Positions 1-5,947 are shown, counted from the first letter of the stretch. The stretch: DNA of 7,820 nucleotides from an uncultured Actinomycetes bacterium (GCA_903842855.1 CAIMNT010000221.1:1-7820), one strand, 5' to 3'. The notes: generated from the letters alone by a model not told the origin. Made by a program: numbers and translations.

Positions 1-277
1 AATCACCGCAGTGACATTGATTGCGCTCAGCAAGAGTCCAACAGATGCCATCATCACGCTTCTCGTTTACCTCGCCTACATTCAGATTGAAAATTACCTG
101 ATAATGCCTCGCATCATGCGTCGATCACTTTCAATCCCCGGAGTCGTAACAATTATCGCCGCCCTCATTGGAGTTAGCTTGCTGGGAATTGTCGGTGGAA
201 TATTGGCAGTGCCGATTGCGGCAGCGGTTCTCCTAATTATTGACGAAGTGGTCTTTCCGAAAGCGGATATCTCTTAG
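1..277 (+). CDS. AI-2E family (PerM/YdiK-type) membrane protein, 3' end only
   Basis: This is the C-terminal 91 residues of a polytopic membrane protein. The gene starts before the window, and the first complete codon is at base 2. The conserved C-terminal signature of the AI-2E transporter family (Pfam AI-2E_transport, old DUF20) is visible as IQIENYLIMPRIMRR. It is followed by a hydrophobic stretch with the Gly-rich GVSLLGIVGGILAVPIAA pattern that forms the last membrane helices, then a short polar tail. Family members are inner-membrane proteins with about seven or eight helices. Some export autoinducer-2 or act as Na+/H+ antiporters, but most have no known substrate, and nothing here tells which applies. 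The TAG stop overlaps the TAA stop of the opposing hydrolase. The family call is confident; the transported substrate is unknown. Confidence 0.9.
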   Translation, partial: ITAVTLIALSKSPTDAIITLLVYLAYIQIENYLIMPRIMRRSLSIPGVVTIIAALIGVSLLGIVGGILAVPIAAAVLLIIDEVVFPKADIS

Positions 278-286
278 ATCTCCGTT
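262..286. terminator. Imperfect inverted repeat centred on the overlapping stops of two convergent genes; possible two-way terminator
   Basis: Arms CGGATATCT (264-272) and AGATCTCCG (276-284) pair with one mismatch around the 3-base loop CTT. One G-U pair and one A-U pair can extend the stem to 262-286. The stop codons of both genes lie in the loop and right arm. The stem is nearly symmetric, so it would form in RNA from either strand. No good U-tract follows on the plus strand, and only a weak CUUUC follows on the minus strand, so termination activity is uncertain. Confidence 0.35.
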
Positions 287-984
287 GGCAGTGGTAAGCG
301 ATGTGGCGTTAAGTTCTTCGTTATCTCACTCAAAATCAAGTGCACAAAAGGTTCGCCAACCCAGAGATGTTTAGCGCCATCCACTGGAATTAAAGTTAGC
401 CGTGGGAAATCTTTAAATCTTTCAACTGCCTGCTCGGGATTCAAATATTCGTCATGCTCTGGCACATAAGCGATCACGGGCCGGGAATCGTTCTGCCAGA
501 AGGCTAGATCGCTATCAGTTGTGCGTTGCATGGGTGGGCTCAGCAAAATTAAGCCGGCTATGCGAGGATCCTTGGCATACCTGAGAGCTAGATCGGTTCC
601 AAATGACCAACCGACCACCCACAGCGCCTTTACCTTGAGTTCATCGAAGCAGAAATCGATAGCTGCGTGGACATCAAGGCGCTCAGATTCTCCATTATCA
701 AAAACACCTCCTGATGTTCCAGCCTCACTCGTCGTTCCACGGGTGTTAAACCGGATGATCTGAATCCCAGCCATCGCGGGTAGGCGATTGGCAGCCTTCT
801 TATAAATGTGGCTATCCATCATCCCGCCGCCCGCAGGATTGGGGTGTAAACAAAGTAGAGAGATCTCGGTGCCATCCAACGGGGTTGCCACCTCGCCGAT
901 GAGTCTGAGGTGATCCGAGGTAGTTATCGAAATTGGTTGCCGATCGGCGGGAAGGACGGTGCTTGGCCTTATTAACTCGGTCAC
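274..984 (-). CDS. Alpha/beta hydrolase, serine-esterase type (COG2945-like)
   Basis: A 236-residue protein, probably a soluble cytoplasmic hydrolase of ester or similar bonds. The alpha/beta hydrolase layout is complete. The oxyanion-side motif is HPNPAGGGMMDS (residues 47-58). RFNTRGTTSE (78-87) precedes FDNGESERLD, as in COG2945 'alpha/beta superfamily' enzymes. The nucleophile elbow is GWSFG with Ser127, the likely acid is Asp178 in PEHDEYLNPE, and the likely base is His206 in GAKHLWVGE. There is no signal peptide or membrane segment. The start is GTG at 984; no better Met is available, and a TAAACT hexamer lies exactly 6 bases upstream, which suggests a leaderless mRNA. The gene is divergent from the aldehyde dehydrogenase across 22 bases and overlaps the upstream membrane-protein gene tail-to-tail by 4 bases. 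The fold and triad are clear; the substrate cannot be deduced. Confidence 0.88.
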   Translation of the reverse strand: MTELIRPSTVLPADRQPISITTSDHLRLIGEVATPLDGTEISLLCLHPNPAGGGMMDSHIYKKAANRLPAMAGIQIIRFNTRGTTSEAGTSGGVFDNGESERLDVHAAIDFCFDELKVKALWVVGWSFGTDLALRYAKDPRIAGLILLSPPMQRTTDSDLAFWQNDSRPVIAYVPEHDEYLNPEQAVERFKDFPRLTLIPVDGAKHLWVGEPFVHLILSEITKNLTPHRLPLPTEI

Positions 985-1006
985 GAAAGAAGTTTACTCT
1001 TAGCCT
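972..1006 (+). promoter_or_regulatory. Candidate promoter for leaderless transcription of the aldehyde dehydrogenase
   Basis: A -35-like TTAACT (972-977, 4 of 6 matches to TTGACA) and a -10-like TACTCT (995-1000, TANNNT type) are separated by 17 bases. Six bases then lead to the ATG at 1007, which would put the transcription start on the A of the start codon. No Shine-Dalgarno is present. The -35 lies inside the first codons of the opposing hydrolase gene, and the -10 overlaps the opposing -10 (991-996) by two bases. Confidence 0.55.
991..996 (-). promoter_or_regulatory. Candidate -10 element (TAAACT) for leaderless transcription of the alpha/beta hydrolase
   Basis: Read on the minus strand, TAAACT fits the actinobacterial TANNNT -10 pattern. 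It is followed by exactly 6 bases (TCTTTC) and the GTG start, so transcription would begin at or beside the start codon. No Shine-Dalgarno is visible before the GTG. A TTGACT hexamer occurs further upstream (1010-1015), but only 13 bases separate it from the -10, so it is not a convincing -35. Confidence 0.5.
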
Positions 1007-2461
1007 ATGAGTCAACTAACCGAAATCGTGAGCTACTCCCCCGCCACCGGACATGAAGTCGGGCGTTACCCAAATACGACTCCCGAAACAATCAATGAAT
1101 TAGTTGCAAGGGCAAGTGCTGCATCGATTCAATGGCGTGCACTGGGTTTTAGGGGTCGAAAGAAAATCTTGCGAGCTTGGGCACACTACATCTCAGAACA
1201 TATCGATGAACTCGCCGCGATCGTCGCTCAGGAGACAGGTAAGCCTCTGAGTGACGCCACCCTTGAAGCTGTGATTGCAGTTGACCACCTTTCGTGGGCG
1301 GCGCGCAATGCCGGTAGATATTTGCGTAACTCGCATCGCGCTCCAGGGATGCTTATGGCAAACATGTCAACGCATGTTGAATATCAACCGCTCGGTGTTG
1401 TTGGGGTTATCGGACCTTGGAACTATCCAGTTTTCACCCCCATGGGATCGATCGCTTATGCCTTGGCCGCAGGAAATGCCGTCGTATTTAAACCAAGTGA
1501 ATACACGCCTGGCGTCGGGTATTGGCTAGGTGAATCGTTTAACAAGATTGCACCTGAAGCGAATGTATTTTTTGTGGCAACGGGTGGACCTGAGACTGGT
1601 GCAGCATTGACCAAGAGTGCAGTTAATAAGATCGCATTTACTGGCTCAAGCGCGACCGGCAAGAAAATCGCAGCGAGCTGCGCAGAGAATTTGACTCCAG
1701 TCTTAATGGAGTGCGGTGGAACAGATCCTGCAATTATCGATCGGGATTGCGATATCGATAAGGCAGCCGATGCAGTGCTCTGGGCTGCTATGGCTAATGC
1801 AGGTCAGACCTGTGTTGGAATCGAAAGAGTCTATGTACACCAAGATGTTGCAGCGCAATTTACCGAGAAGATTTCACAACTAGCCTCGGAACTCGTAGTT
1901 GGTCGCGATTACGGGGCCGCTACCATGCCTAAACAATTGGCGGTGATTGATTCTCATATCAAAGATGCCGCACGTTTAGGAGCAGAATTTATTGTCGGTT
2001 CGGCCGATTCAGTTCAGCCGCCTTATGTACTTCCTACAATTATGACCGACGTACCAGAGGAGAGCTTGGCAAATTCGGAGGAGACATTTGGACCAACGCT
2101 AACAATTCGAAGTGTGGCCACGATGGGAGAAGCGATCGCTCTCGCAAATGCCTCCAAATACGGTTTAGCTGCGTCGGTATGGTCAAAGCGTCAAGGCAAA
2201 ACCATCGCTCGACAATTGCAATGCGGCATGGTCTCAGTAAATTCGGTCTTGGCATTTACTGCGACTCCCACCATGCCATTTGGTGGAGTAAAGCAGAGTG
2301 GCTATGGGCGAATTCACGGTCCAGAAGGTTTACGTGAATTTACTTATACGCGGGCGGTTGTTGCACTTCGCTTTAAGATTCCATTGATCTTTACAACTTT
2401 TAAAAGAACTGCAAAGACCGACTCTTTTATTAAGCGCCTTATTCAACTTCTCAATCGTTAA
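1007..2461 (+). CDS. NAD(P)-dependent aldehyde dehydrogenase
   Basis: A full-length (484 aa) member of the ALDH superfamily, oxidising an aldehyde to the carboxylic acid with NAD(P)+ in the cytoplasm. The diagnostic sites are in order: GPWNYP with Asn139, FKPSEYTP with Lys162 (cofactor binding), the Rossmann turn FTGSSATGKK (211-220), general base Glu235 in LMECGGTDPAII, catalytic Cys269 in NAGQTCVGIERVYV, Glu359 in EETFGP, and the C-terminal MPFGGVKQSGYGR (423-435). The usual ELGGK motif reads ECGGT here. After the catalytic core there is an unusual basic, partly hydrophobic tail (about 452-484, IPLIFTTFKRT and FIKRLIQLL), which may give loose membrane contact as in some fatty-aldehyde enzymes; this is inference. 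The ATG start fits a leaderless promoter 6 bases upstream. The physiological aldehyde cannot be assigned from sequence or neighbours. Confidence 0.93.
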   Translation: MSQLTEIVSYSPATGHEVGRYPNTTPETINELVARASAASIQWRALGFRGRKKILRAWAHYISEHIDELAAIVAQETGKPLSDATLEAVIAVDHLSWAARNAGRYLRNSHRAPGMLMANMSTHVEYQPLGVVGVIGPWNYPVFTPMGSIAYALAAGNAVVFKPSEYTPGVGYWLGESFNKIAPEANVFFVATGGPETGAALTKSAVNKIAFTGSSATGKKIAASCAENLTPVLMECGGTDPAIIDRDCDIDKAADAVLWAAMANAGQTCVGIERVYVHQDVAAQFTEKISQLASELVVGRDYGAATMPKQLAVIDSHIKDAARLGAEFIVGSADSVQPPYVLPTIMTDVPEESLANSEETFGPTLTIRSVATMGEAIALANASKYGLAASVWSKRQGKTIARQLQCGMVSVNSVLAFTATPTMPFGGVKQSGYGRIHGPEGLREFTYTRAVVALRFKIPLIFTTFKRTAKTDSFIKRLIQLLNR

Positions 2462-2778
2462 TATCGAGGAGCGTTGCGAGTACGTTCAATACGTGGCTTG
2501 CGCTGATCTTTCTTGTTCCAACAAGCGGTATGCCAATGACGCCTACTATCTAGGTCATCATCGATCCAAGCCACGATATGCGGGGTTGCGGTGGGGATCA
2601 ATTGATCACATCCAGGACAGCGATAGGGCTTGGATGAGCTAGAGCCGGTGATCTTGCGAACTGTGTAGATACCCTCGTGATGCTCCTCAACGGTCTGAAA
2701 CGAGGTGCTCACATCCCGATCCTCTGGATTTTGGCCAGATGGACGCTTCCCCTTCGGGTGATTGCGACGTGGGCTCAT
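2458..2778 (-). CDS. Small conserved actinobacterial zinc-site protein (MSPRRN...RNAPRY family)
   Basis: A 106-residue basic protein resembling small actinobacterial proteins often labelled 'ATP/GTP-binding protein'; its function is unknown. The N-terminus (MSPRRNHPKGKRPSG) is basic and probably disordered. A compact core carries CPGC (Cys54, Cys57), then PHIVAW with His67, then RHWHTAC (His81, His83, Cys86). This looks like a CxxC...HxxC zinc-binding site. The C-terminus RTRNAPRY is basic. I see no true Walker A loop, so the nucleotide-binding label is not supported by this sequence. The ATG at 2778 is chosen over an in-frame TTG at 2805 because the family begins MSPRRN. The stop overlaps that of the aldehyde dehydrogenase by 4 bases. 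No signal peptide or membrane segment is present. A nucleic-acid-related role would suit the charge and zinc site, but that is speculation. Confidence 0.82.
   Translation of the reverse strand: MSPRRNHPKGKRPSGQNPEDRDVSTSFQTVEEHHEGIYTVRKITGSSSSKPYRCPGCDQLIPTATPHIVAWIDDDLDSRRHWHTACWNKKDQRKPRIERTRNAPRY
2470..2504 (+). terminator. Weak stem-loop after the aldehyde dehydrogenase, inside the opposing gene
   Basis: The plus-strand RNA can pair AGCG with CGCU (2470-2473/2501-2504), CGAG with CUUG (2477-2480/2497-2500, one G-U) and ACGU with ACGU (2482-2485/2491-2494) around a 5-base loop, with a 3-base bulge and a small internal loop. A fairly U-rich GATCTTTCTTGTT follows. It begins 9 bases after the stop codon. 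The interruptions make it a weak terminator candidate, and the bases also encode the conserved C-terminus of the opposing protein. Confidence 0.25.
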
Positions 2779-2858
2779 GGCTCTATTCTTTCGTATTCCC
2801 AGCAAATCTTCGCCTCATAAATTGGCTTCTACATAAGCAAATAAGGCAAGATAATTCC
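2779..2858. other. 80-base divergent intergenic region before the ABC exporter operon
   Basis: This is the longest non-coding stretch in the window and must hold promoters for both the zinc-site gene (-) and the ABC operon (+). It is A+T-rich near the operon, with ATAA repeated at 2817, 2833, 2841 and 2851. GATAAT (2850-2855) matches the -10 consensus at 5 of 6 positions but lies only 3 bases before the ATG. AAGG (2843-2846) is a weak, distant Shine-Dalgarno. On the minus strand AAGAAT sits 6 bases before the ATG of the zinc-site gene but lacks the leading T. No single promoter is convincing, and no clear operator repeat is seen. Confidence 0.45.
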
Positions 2859-3710
2859 ATGAGCGCCGCTATTGAAGTACTCGATCTGCGCAAGAAATAT
2901 GGGGAGCATGAGGCGGTAGCCGGAATCTCTCTCACGATCGAGCGCGGCGAGATTTACGCCATCTTGGGGCCAAATGGCGCTGGCAAGACCACAACCGTGG
3001 AAATCCTCGAAGGTTTCCGTGATCGCGATAGCGGAACCGTTAAAGTCCTCGACTCTGATCCAGGCTCACTTGGCGTCCATGGATCTGCCTGGCGCAATCG
3101 AATCGGCATTGTTCTACAGTCCACGAGTGACGCCGCTGAACTTACGGTTGCCGAGACAGTTCATCATTTCGCTCGCTACTACACCAACCCCAAGGATCCA
3201 GATTCCGTCATTGAACTAGTCGGACTCACCGAAAAACGAGATGACAGGATTCGAACCCTTTCCGGAGGCCAACGTCGTCGCCTGGATGTAGCTCTGGGAA
3301 TTATCGGCTCACCAGAAATCCTCTTCCTGGATGAGCCAACAACGGGATTCGATCCAGAAGCTAGACGCGCATTTTGGGAGTTAATTTTGGCCCTCAAGGC
3401 AGAAGGAACCACAATCCTCTTAACCACGCACTACTTGGACGAGGCAGAAGCACTTGCCGATCGGGTTGCCGTTATCAATGCCGGCAAAATTATTGAGATA
3501 GCTACGCCAGCAACACTAGGTGGTCGTCACCTTGCGAAGGCAACAATTAGTTGGAGCGAAAATGGTGCTTCGCACCAAGCACTATCCGACAACCCAACTG
3601 AAGTTGTTCTCGAGTTAGCAAAGAGATTCAACGGTCACGTTCCTGATTTAACTGTAACTAGACCTTCTTTAGAAGATATTTATATAACCATGATTGAAGG
3701 TCAGCAATGA
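2859..3710 (+). CDS. ABC-2 type exporter, ATP-binding subunit (DrrA/CcmA-like)
   Basis: A 283-residue cytoplasmic ATPase that powers the membrane permease encoded next. All nucleotide-binding motifs are intact: Walker A GPNGAGKTT with Lys43, Q-loop Gln87 (GIVLQS), signature LSGGQRRR (134-141), Walker B LFLDEP with Asp158 and catalytic Glu159, D-loop GFDPEARR, and switch His191 in LLTTHYLDEAEALADR. The HYLDEAE form and the roughly 70-residue C-terminal extension (after about 215, ending PSLEDIYITM) are typical of the DrrA/CcmA/NodI-like ATPases paired with ABC-2 permeases. The frame stays open upstream to 2739, but that stretch overlaps the opposing zinc-site gene and is not ABC-like, so the ATG at 2859 (MSAAIEVLDLRKKYG) is the start. 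The stop overlaps the permease start as ATGA. The family is certain; the exported substrate (drug, lipid, polymer or peptide) is unknown. Confidence 0.94.
   Translation: MSAAIEVLDLRKKYGEHEAVAGISLTIERGEIYAILGPNGAGKTTTVEILEGFRDRDSGTVKVLDSDPGSLGVHGSAWRNRIGIVLQSTSDAAELTVAETVHHFARYYTNPKDPDSVIELVGLTEKRDDRIRTLSGGQRRRLDVALGIIGSPEILFLDEPTTGFDPEARRAFWELILALKAEGTTILLTTHYLDEAEALADRVAVINAGKIIEIATPATLGGRHLAKATISWSENGASHQALSDNPTEVVLELAKRFNGHVPDLTVTRPSLEDIYITMIEGQQ
3696..3700 (+). promoter_or_regulatory. Ribosome binding site for the permease gene
   Basis: GAAGG lies 6 bases before the ATG at 3707, inside the end of the ATPase gene. It supports that start and, with the ATGA overlap, suggests coupled translation of the two exporter subunits. 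Confidence 0.55.
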
Positions 3711-4489
3711 GTTCATTACGAATTGGTCTCTCTCGTGGAAATATCGAAATCAAGCAATTCTTACGTCAAAGAGAGTCTGTAATCTTTACCTTGTTCTTCC
3801 CAGTCCTCTTGCTCTTTATTTTTGGCAGCGTCTTCAAAAACAATATTGCGCCGGGGGTTACCTTCAGTCAGTACTTTGTCGCTGGAATGGTTGCATCTGG
3901 GCTGATCAACACCGGCTTCCAACAACTCGCCATCAATATTCCTATGGAGCGGGATAACGGCGCTCTCAAGCGCTTGCGTGGAACTCCGATGTCACCGATC
4001 TCTTTCTTCTTTGGAAAAGCGATCCTGGTTTTTGTTGCAATGTTGGCTCAGGTTCTCATGCTTCTCGCATTTGGAGCACTCTTCTTCCATTTACACCTTC
4101 CGCACAGTCCGAACCTTTGGCTCCGCTTTGCTTGGCTCGTGATCCTCGGTTCGGCCAGCTCCACCGTCCTTGGTATTGCCCTGGCTGGAATTATTAAGAG
4201 CGGTAGGGGAGCTCCTGCCGTGGTCTCCCCCTTTGTAATCGTCTTACAATTTATTAGCGGAGTCTTTTTTGTTTTTTCCAGTTTGCCTAAGTGGATGCAG
4301 GATTTCGCCTCGCTCTTCCCCCTTAAATGGCTAACCCAGGGAATGCGATCGGTCTTCCTGCCTGCGAATTTCGCCTTGAAAGAGCCTGCTCACTCATGGG
4401 AAATTGGCAAGATTGCTCTAGTTCTTATCATTTGGTTAGTCGCTGGAACCTTGCTTGCAATACGTTCCTTTAAGTGGTCTAGACAGTGA
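3707..4489 (+). CDS. ABC-2 type exporter, permease subunit (DrrB-like)
   Basis: A 260-residue integral membrane protein, the channel partner of the preceding ATPase. Six hydrophobic segments are visible at about residues 25-42, 54-76, 103-126, 139-163, 172-192 and 235-253, the standard ABC-2 membrane layout. Between the second and third lies the cytoplasmic coupling segment MERDNGALKRLRGTPMSP (80-97), which matches the conserved E/R..G.L+.L..TP signature of ABC-2 permeases. A SGVFFVFSSLPKWMQDFASLFPLKW stretch, split across the end of the fifth helix and the following loop, is also typical, with its P..W....S..P..W pattern. It overlaps the ATPase by 4 bases (ATGA) and the next gene by 4 bases (GTGA), so all three are probably made from one mRNA. 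One ATPase and one permease would assemble as a 2+2 complex. The substrate is not predictable. Confidence 0.93.
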   Translation: MSSLRIGLSRGNIEIKQFLRQRESVIFTLFFPVLLLFIFGSVFKNNIAPGVTFSQYFVAGMVASGLINTGFQQLAINIPMERDNGALKRLRGTPMSPISFFFGKAILVFVAMLAQVLMLLAFGALFFHLHLPHSPNLWLRFAWLVILGSASSTVLGIALAGIIKSGRGAPAVVSPFVIVLQFISGVFFVFSSLPKWMQDFASLFPLKWLTQGMRSVFLPANFALKEPAHSWEIGKIALVLIIWLVAGTLLAIRSFKWSRQ

Positions 4490-5349
4490 AATTACGCAGG
4501 GTTGCAATTGCCCTGATAGCACTTCAGTTTCTAGGTGCACCTGCGGTCTTCGCCGCGAGCGCTAAACCAACACCAAAGGCCACGACGCTTAAGAAAGTTC
4601 TCACTCCCCCAAAAGTTTCAACAACTAAGAAGCCAACCGTTAAAACAACATCTTCCACGAGATCGAGAACTCCATCTAAAAAGCCACTCGTTACTCCCAA
4701 GAAGAGCACAACCGCTAAAAAGAGTACGAAGACAGAGAAGGCTACTTCAACTCCGAAGAAGAAAGTGACGGTGCGCAAATATGTCTATCACGCACCGATT
4801 CACAAGGCAGTTACACCTACGCCGGCAGCTAAATGGCCACCTAAAGGATTTACTTCTGTAGGAACTGCTTATGCTCGCGTACCTACAGGAACCGAGCTGA
4901 TCGGAATTCTTTCCGCTATGAAGAATTCTGCTTCCCCGGTTAATTCGTGTTCAATTGATCCGAACAAACCTTCGGTCCCAGCGCGCTCCTGCGCTGCAAT
5001 TTTGGTTGGTTCTACCGAGCGCTGTACTTGGTGGAAAGTTTCTTCAACGATCACTGGGATTGACCCAGCCAACTCAGCAAATCGGGTCACGATTGGGCAA
5101 ATAACCGATGTAGAAGCAGGCGCCGCTGCCAAGACAATTCAAACTATATTTTTAATCAGCCCTGTTCCATTACAGACCGGGGTTCGGTTCGGAGCTATTC
5201 AGGCGCTCTGTGGAATAGGTCCTGCAACTGACCCCGTGCCTAGTTCAACATTCGTACCAGATCCTTCGTACACACCAGCGCCTAGCACTTCGCCGACGGC
5301 ATCTGCTTCACCGACGGCATCTCCTTCACCATCGGCGACCAACCCTTAA
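4486..5349 (+). CDS. Secreted Lys/Thr/Pro-rich protein with a four-cysteine domain, function unknown
   Basis: I do not recognise this 287-residue protein. The N-terminus MKLRRVAIALIALQFLGAPAVFA is a clear Sec signal peptide with probable cleavage after Ala23 (VFA|AS). There is no lipobox cysteine, so it is not a lipoprotein. Residues 25-107 are low-complexity and strongly cationic: I count 21 Lys and 3 Arg against one acidic residue (Glu84), interspersed with Thr, Ser and Pro. Residues about 116-247 look folded and contain Cys155, Cys169, Cys180 and Cys242, possibly two disulfides, plus a TWWKVSSTITGID segment. The tail (249-287) is Pro/Ser/Thr-rich with an SPTASA/SPTASP repeat. The start is GTG at 4486, overlapping the permease stop as GTGA; no strong Shine-Dalgarno is seen, so re-initiation is likely. 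The basic arm could bind anionic cell-wall polymer, but that is inference. Expression is tied to the ABC exporter. Confidence 0.85.
   Translation: MKLRRVAIALIALQFLGAPAVFAASAKPTPKATTLKKVLTPPKVSTTKKPTVKTTSSTRSRTPSKKPLVTPKKSTTAKKSTKTEKATSTPKKKVTVRKYVYHAPIHKAVTPTPAAKWPPKGFTSVGTAYARVPTGTELIGILSAMKNSASPVNSCSIDPNKPSVPARSCAAILVGSTERCTWWKVSSTITGIDPANSANRVTIGQITDVEAGAAAKTIQTIFLISPVPLQTGVRFGAIQALCGIGPATDPVPSSTFVPDPSYTPAPSTSPTASASPTASPSPSATNP
5288..5340 (+). repeat. 18-base tandem repeat coding an SPTASx tail
   Basis: Two near-identical 18-base units (5288-5305 and 5306-5323, beginning CTTC[G/A]CCGACGGCATCT) are followed by a degenerate third copy (5324-5340). In frame they encode SPTASA, SPTASP and SPSATN at the C-terminus of the secreted protein. 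The period is a multiple of three, so copy-number change would keep the frame and simply lengthen or shorten the disordered tail. Confidence 0.7.
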
Positions 5350-5925
5350 TTAGCGATTAGCTCCTGGCACCCATAGGACATCGCCGAGTTCGCGATTCTC
5401 ATAGCGGGCAAGAACGAAAAATAAATCAGATAAGCGATTGAGGTATTTCGCGGTGAGCGGATTTACTCCACCACCGAATGAGTGGATCGCATGCCAAGTA
5501 GAGCGCTCAGCTCTGCGAGTTACAGTGCGAGCAACGTGCAAAAGTGAGGCCGCTGGGCTTCCAGAAGGCAAGACAAATGAACGCAACTCAGAAAGAGTTT
5601 GATTGTAAAAGTCGATCTGATTTTCAATATAAGTAATCTGCTCTTCCGTTACACGCAACGGCTCTACCTTCGGATTATCGACCACGGGAGTAGATAGATC
5701 TGCACCAACATCAAAGAGATCATTTTGAATCCGAGTCAGTAAGCTCTTGACGACATCTTCATCGAGTTGCCCTAGAGCGAGAACAACGCCTATGGCTGAG
5801 TTGGCTTCATCTACATCGGCATAGGCCTCAAGGCGTGGATCATTTTTTGAGGTTCGACTCATATCCCCAAGGGATGTTGTTCCATCATCGCCAGTTTTAG
5901 TATAAATACGAGTCAAATTAACCAT
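5350..5925 (-). CDS. pduO: Cob(I)alamin adenosyltransferase, PduO type
   Basis: A 191-residue enzyme transferring the adenosyl group of ATP to cob(I)alamin (or a corrinoid precursor) to make coenzyme B12. Family marks (Pfam Cob_adeno_trans) are complete: the N-terminal ATP-binding segment RIYTKTGDDGTTSLGD (6-21), YADVDEANSAIG (35-46), FVLPSGSPAASLLHVART (117-134), the VTRRAER helix (135-141) corresponding to the Arg/Glu cluster mutated in human MMAB disease, and KYLNRLSDLFFVLAR (160-174) with Asn163. The length is normal, so it is likely an active trimer. It is unrelated to the CobA/CobO/BtuR fold despite the shared activity. The ATG at 5925 has no Shine-Dalgarno; a TAGGCT hexamer 6 bases upstream suggests a leaderless mRNA. 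It is divergent from murA, as I recall for mycobacteria. Its stop abuts the stop of the secreted-protein gene with no spacer. Confidence 0.93.
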   Translation of the reverse strand: MVNLTRIYTKTGDDGTTSLGDMSRTSKNDPRLEAYADVDEANSAIGVVLALGQLDEDVVKSLLTRIQNDLFDVGADLSTPVVDNPKVEPLRVTEEQITYIENQIDFYNQTLSELRSFVLPSGSPAASLLHVARTVTRRAERSTWHAIHSFGGGVNPLTAKYLNRLSDLFFVLARYENRELGDVLWVPGANR

Positions 5926-5931
5926 GGGATG

Positions 5932-5937
5932 AGCCTA
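5932..5937 (-). promoter_or_regulatory. Candidate -10 element (TAGGCT) for leaderless transcription of the adenosyltransferase
   Basis: On the minus strand TAGGCT (TANNNT type) is followed by exactly 6 bases (CATCCC) and then the ATG at 5925. The geometry is identical to the two candidates in the hydrolase/dehydrogenase divergent region. The best 17-base-spaced -35 (TGGTCT) matches only 3 of 6 consensus bases. No Shine-Dalgarno precedes the ATG. Confidence 0.45.
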
Positions 5938-5947
5938 TTAGAGCAAC

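Noticed and set aside
812..1015. 67-codon minus-strand frame spanning the divergent promoter
   Set aside because: Composition is out-of-frame-like (Arg/Pro/Ser rich) and it overlaps the hydrolase gene, which carries a full catalytic triad in the other frame.
2779..2805. TTG start at 2805 for the zinc-site protein, adding nine residues
   Set aside because: Family members begin MSPRRN, which coincides with the ATG at 2778; TTG is a weaker start and the added residues (LGIRKNRA) look non-coding.
2817..2854. Four ATAA copies before the ABC operon as operator repeats
   Set aside because: Spacings (16, 8 and 10 bases) are irregular, the unit is only 4 bases, and the region is simply A+T-rich.
2739..2858. 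N-terminal extension of the ABC ATPase by 40 residues from a start at 2739
   Set aside because: The extension overlaps the opposing zinc-site gene, lacks ABC homology and covers the promoter region; the ATG at 2859 begins the normal family N-terminus.
4524..4778. Minus-strand open frame of 84 codons that looks like a very hydrophobic membrane protein
   Set aside because: It is the antisense of the Lys-rich arm of the secreted protein: AAG and AAA codons read backwards give Leu and Phe. It has no independent start signal and lies wholly inside a well-supported gene.
5380..5396. ATCGC/GCGAT stem after the secreted-protein stop as a terminator
   Set aside because: Only 5 pairs, a 7-base loop and no U-tract after it; such a stem is expected by chance.
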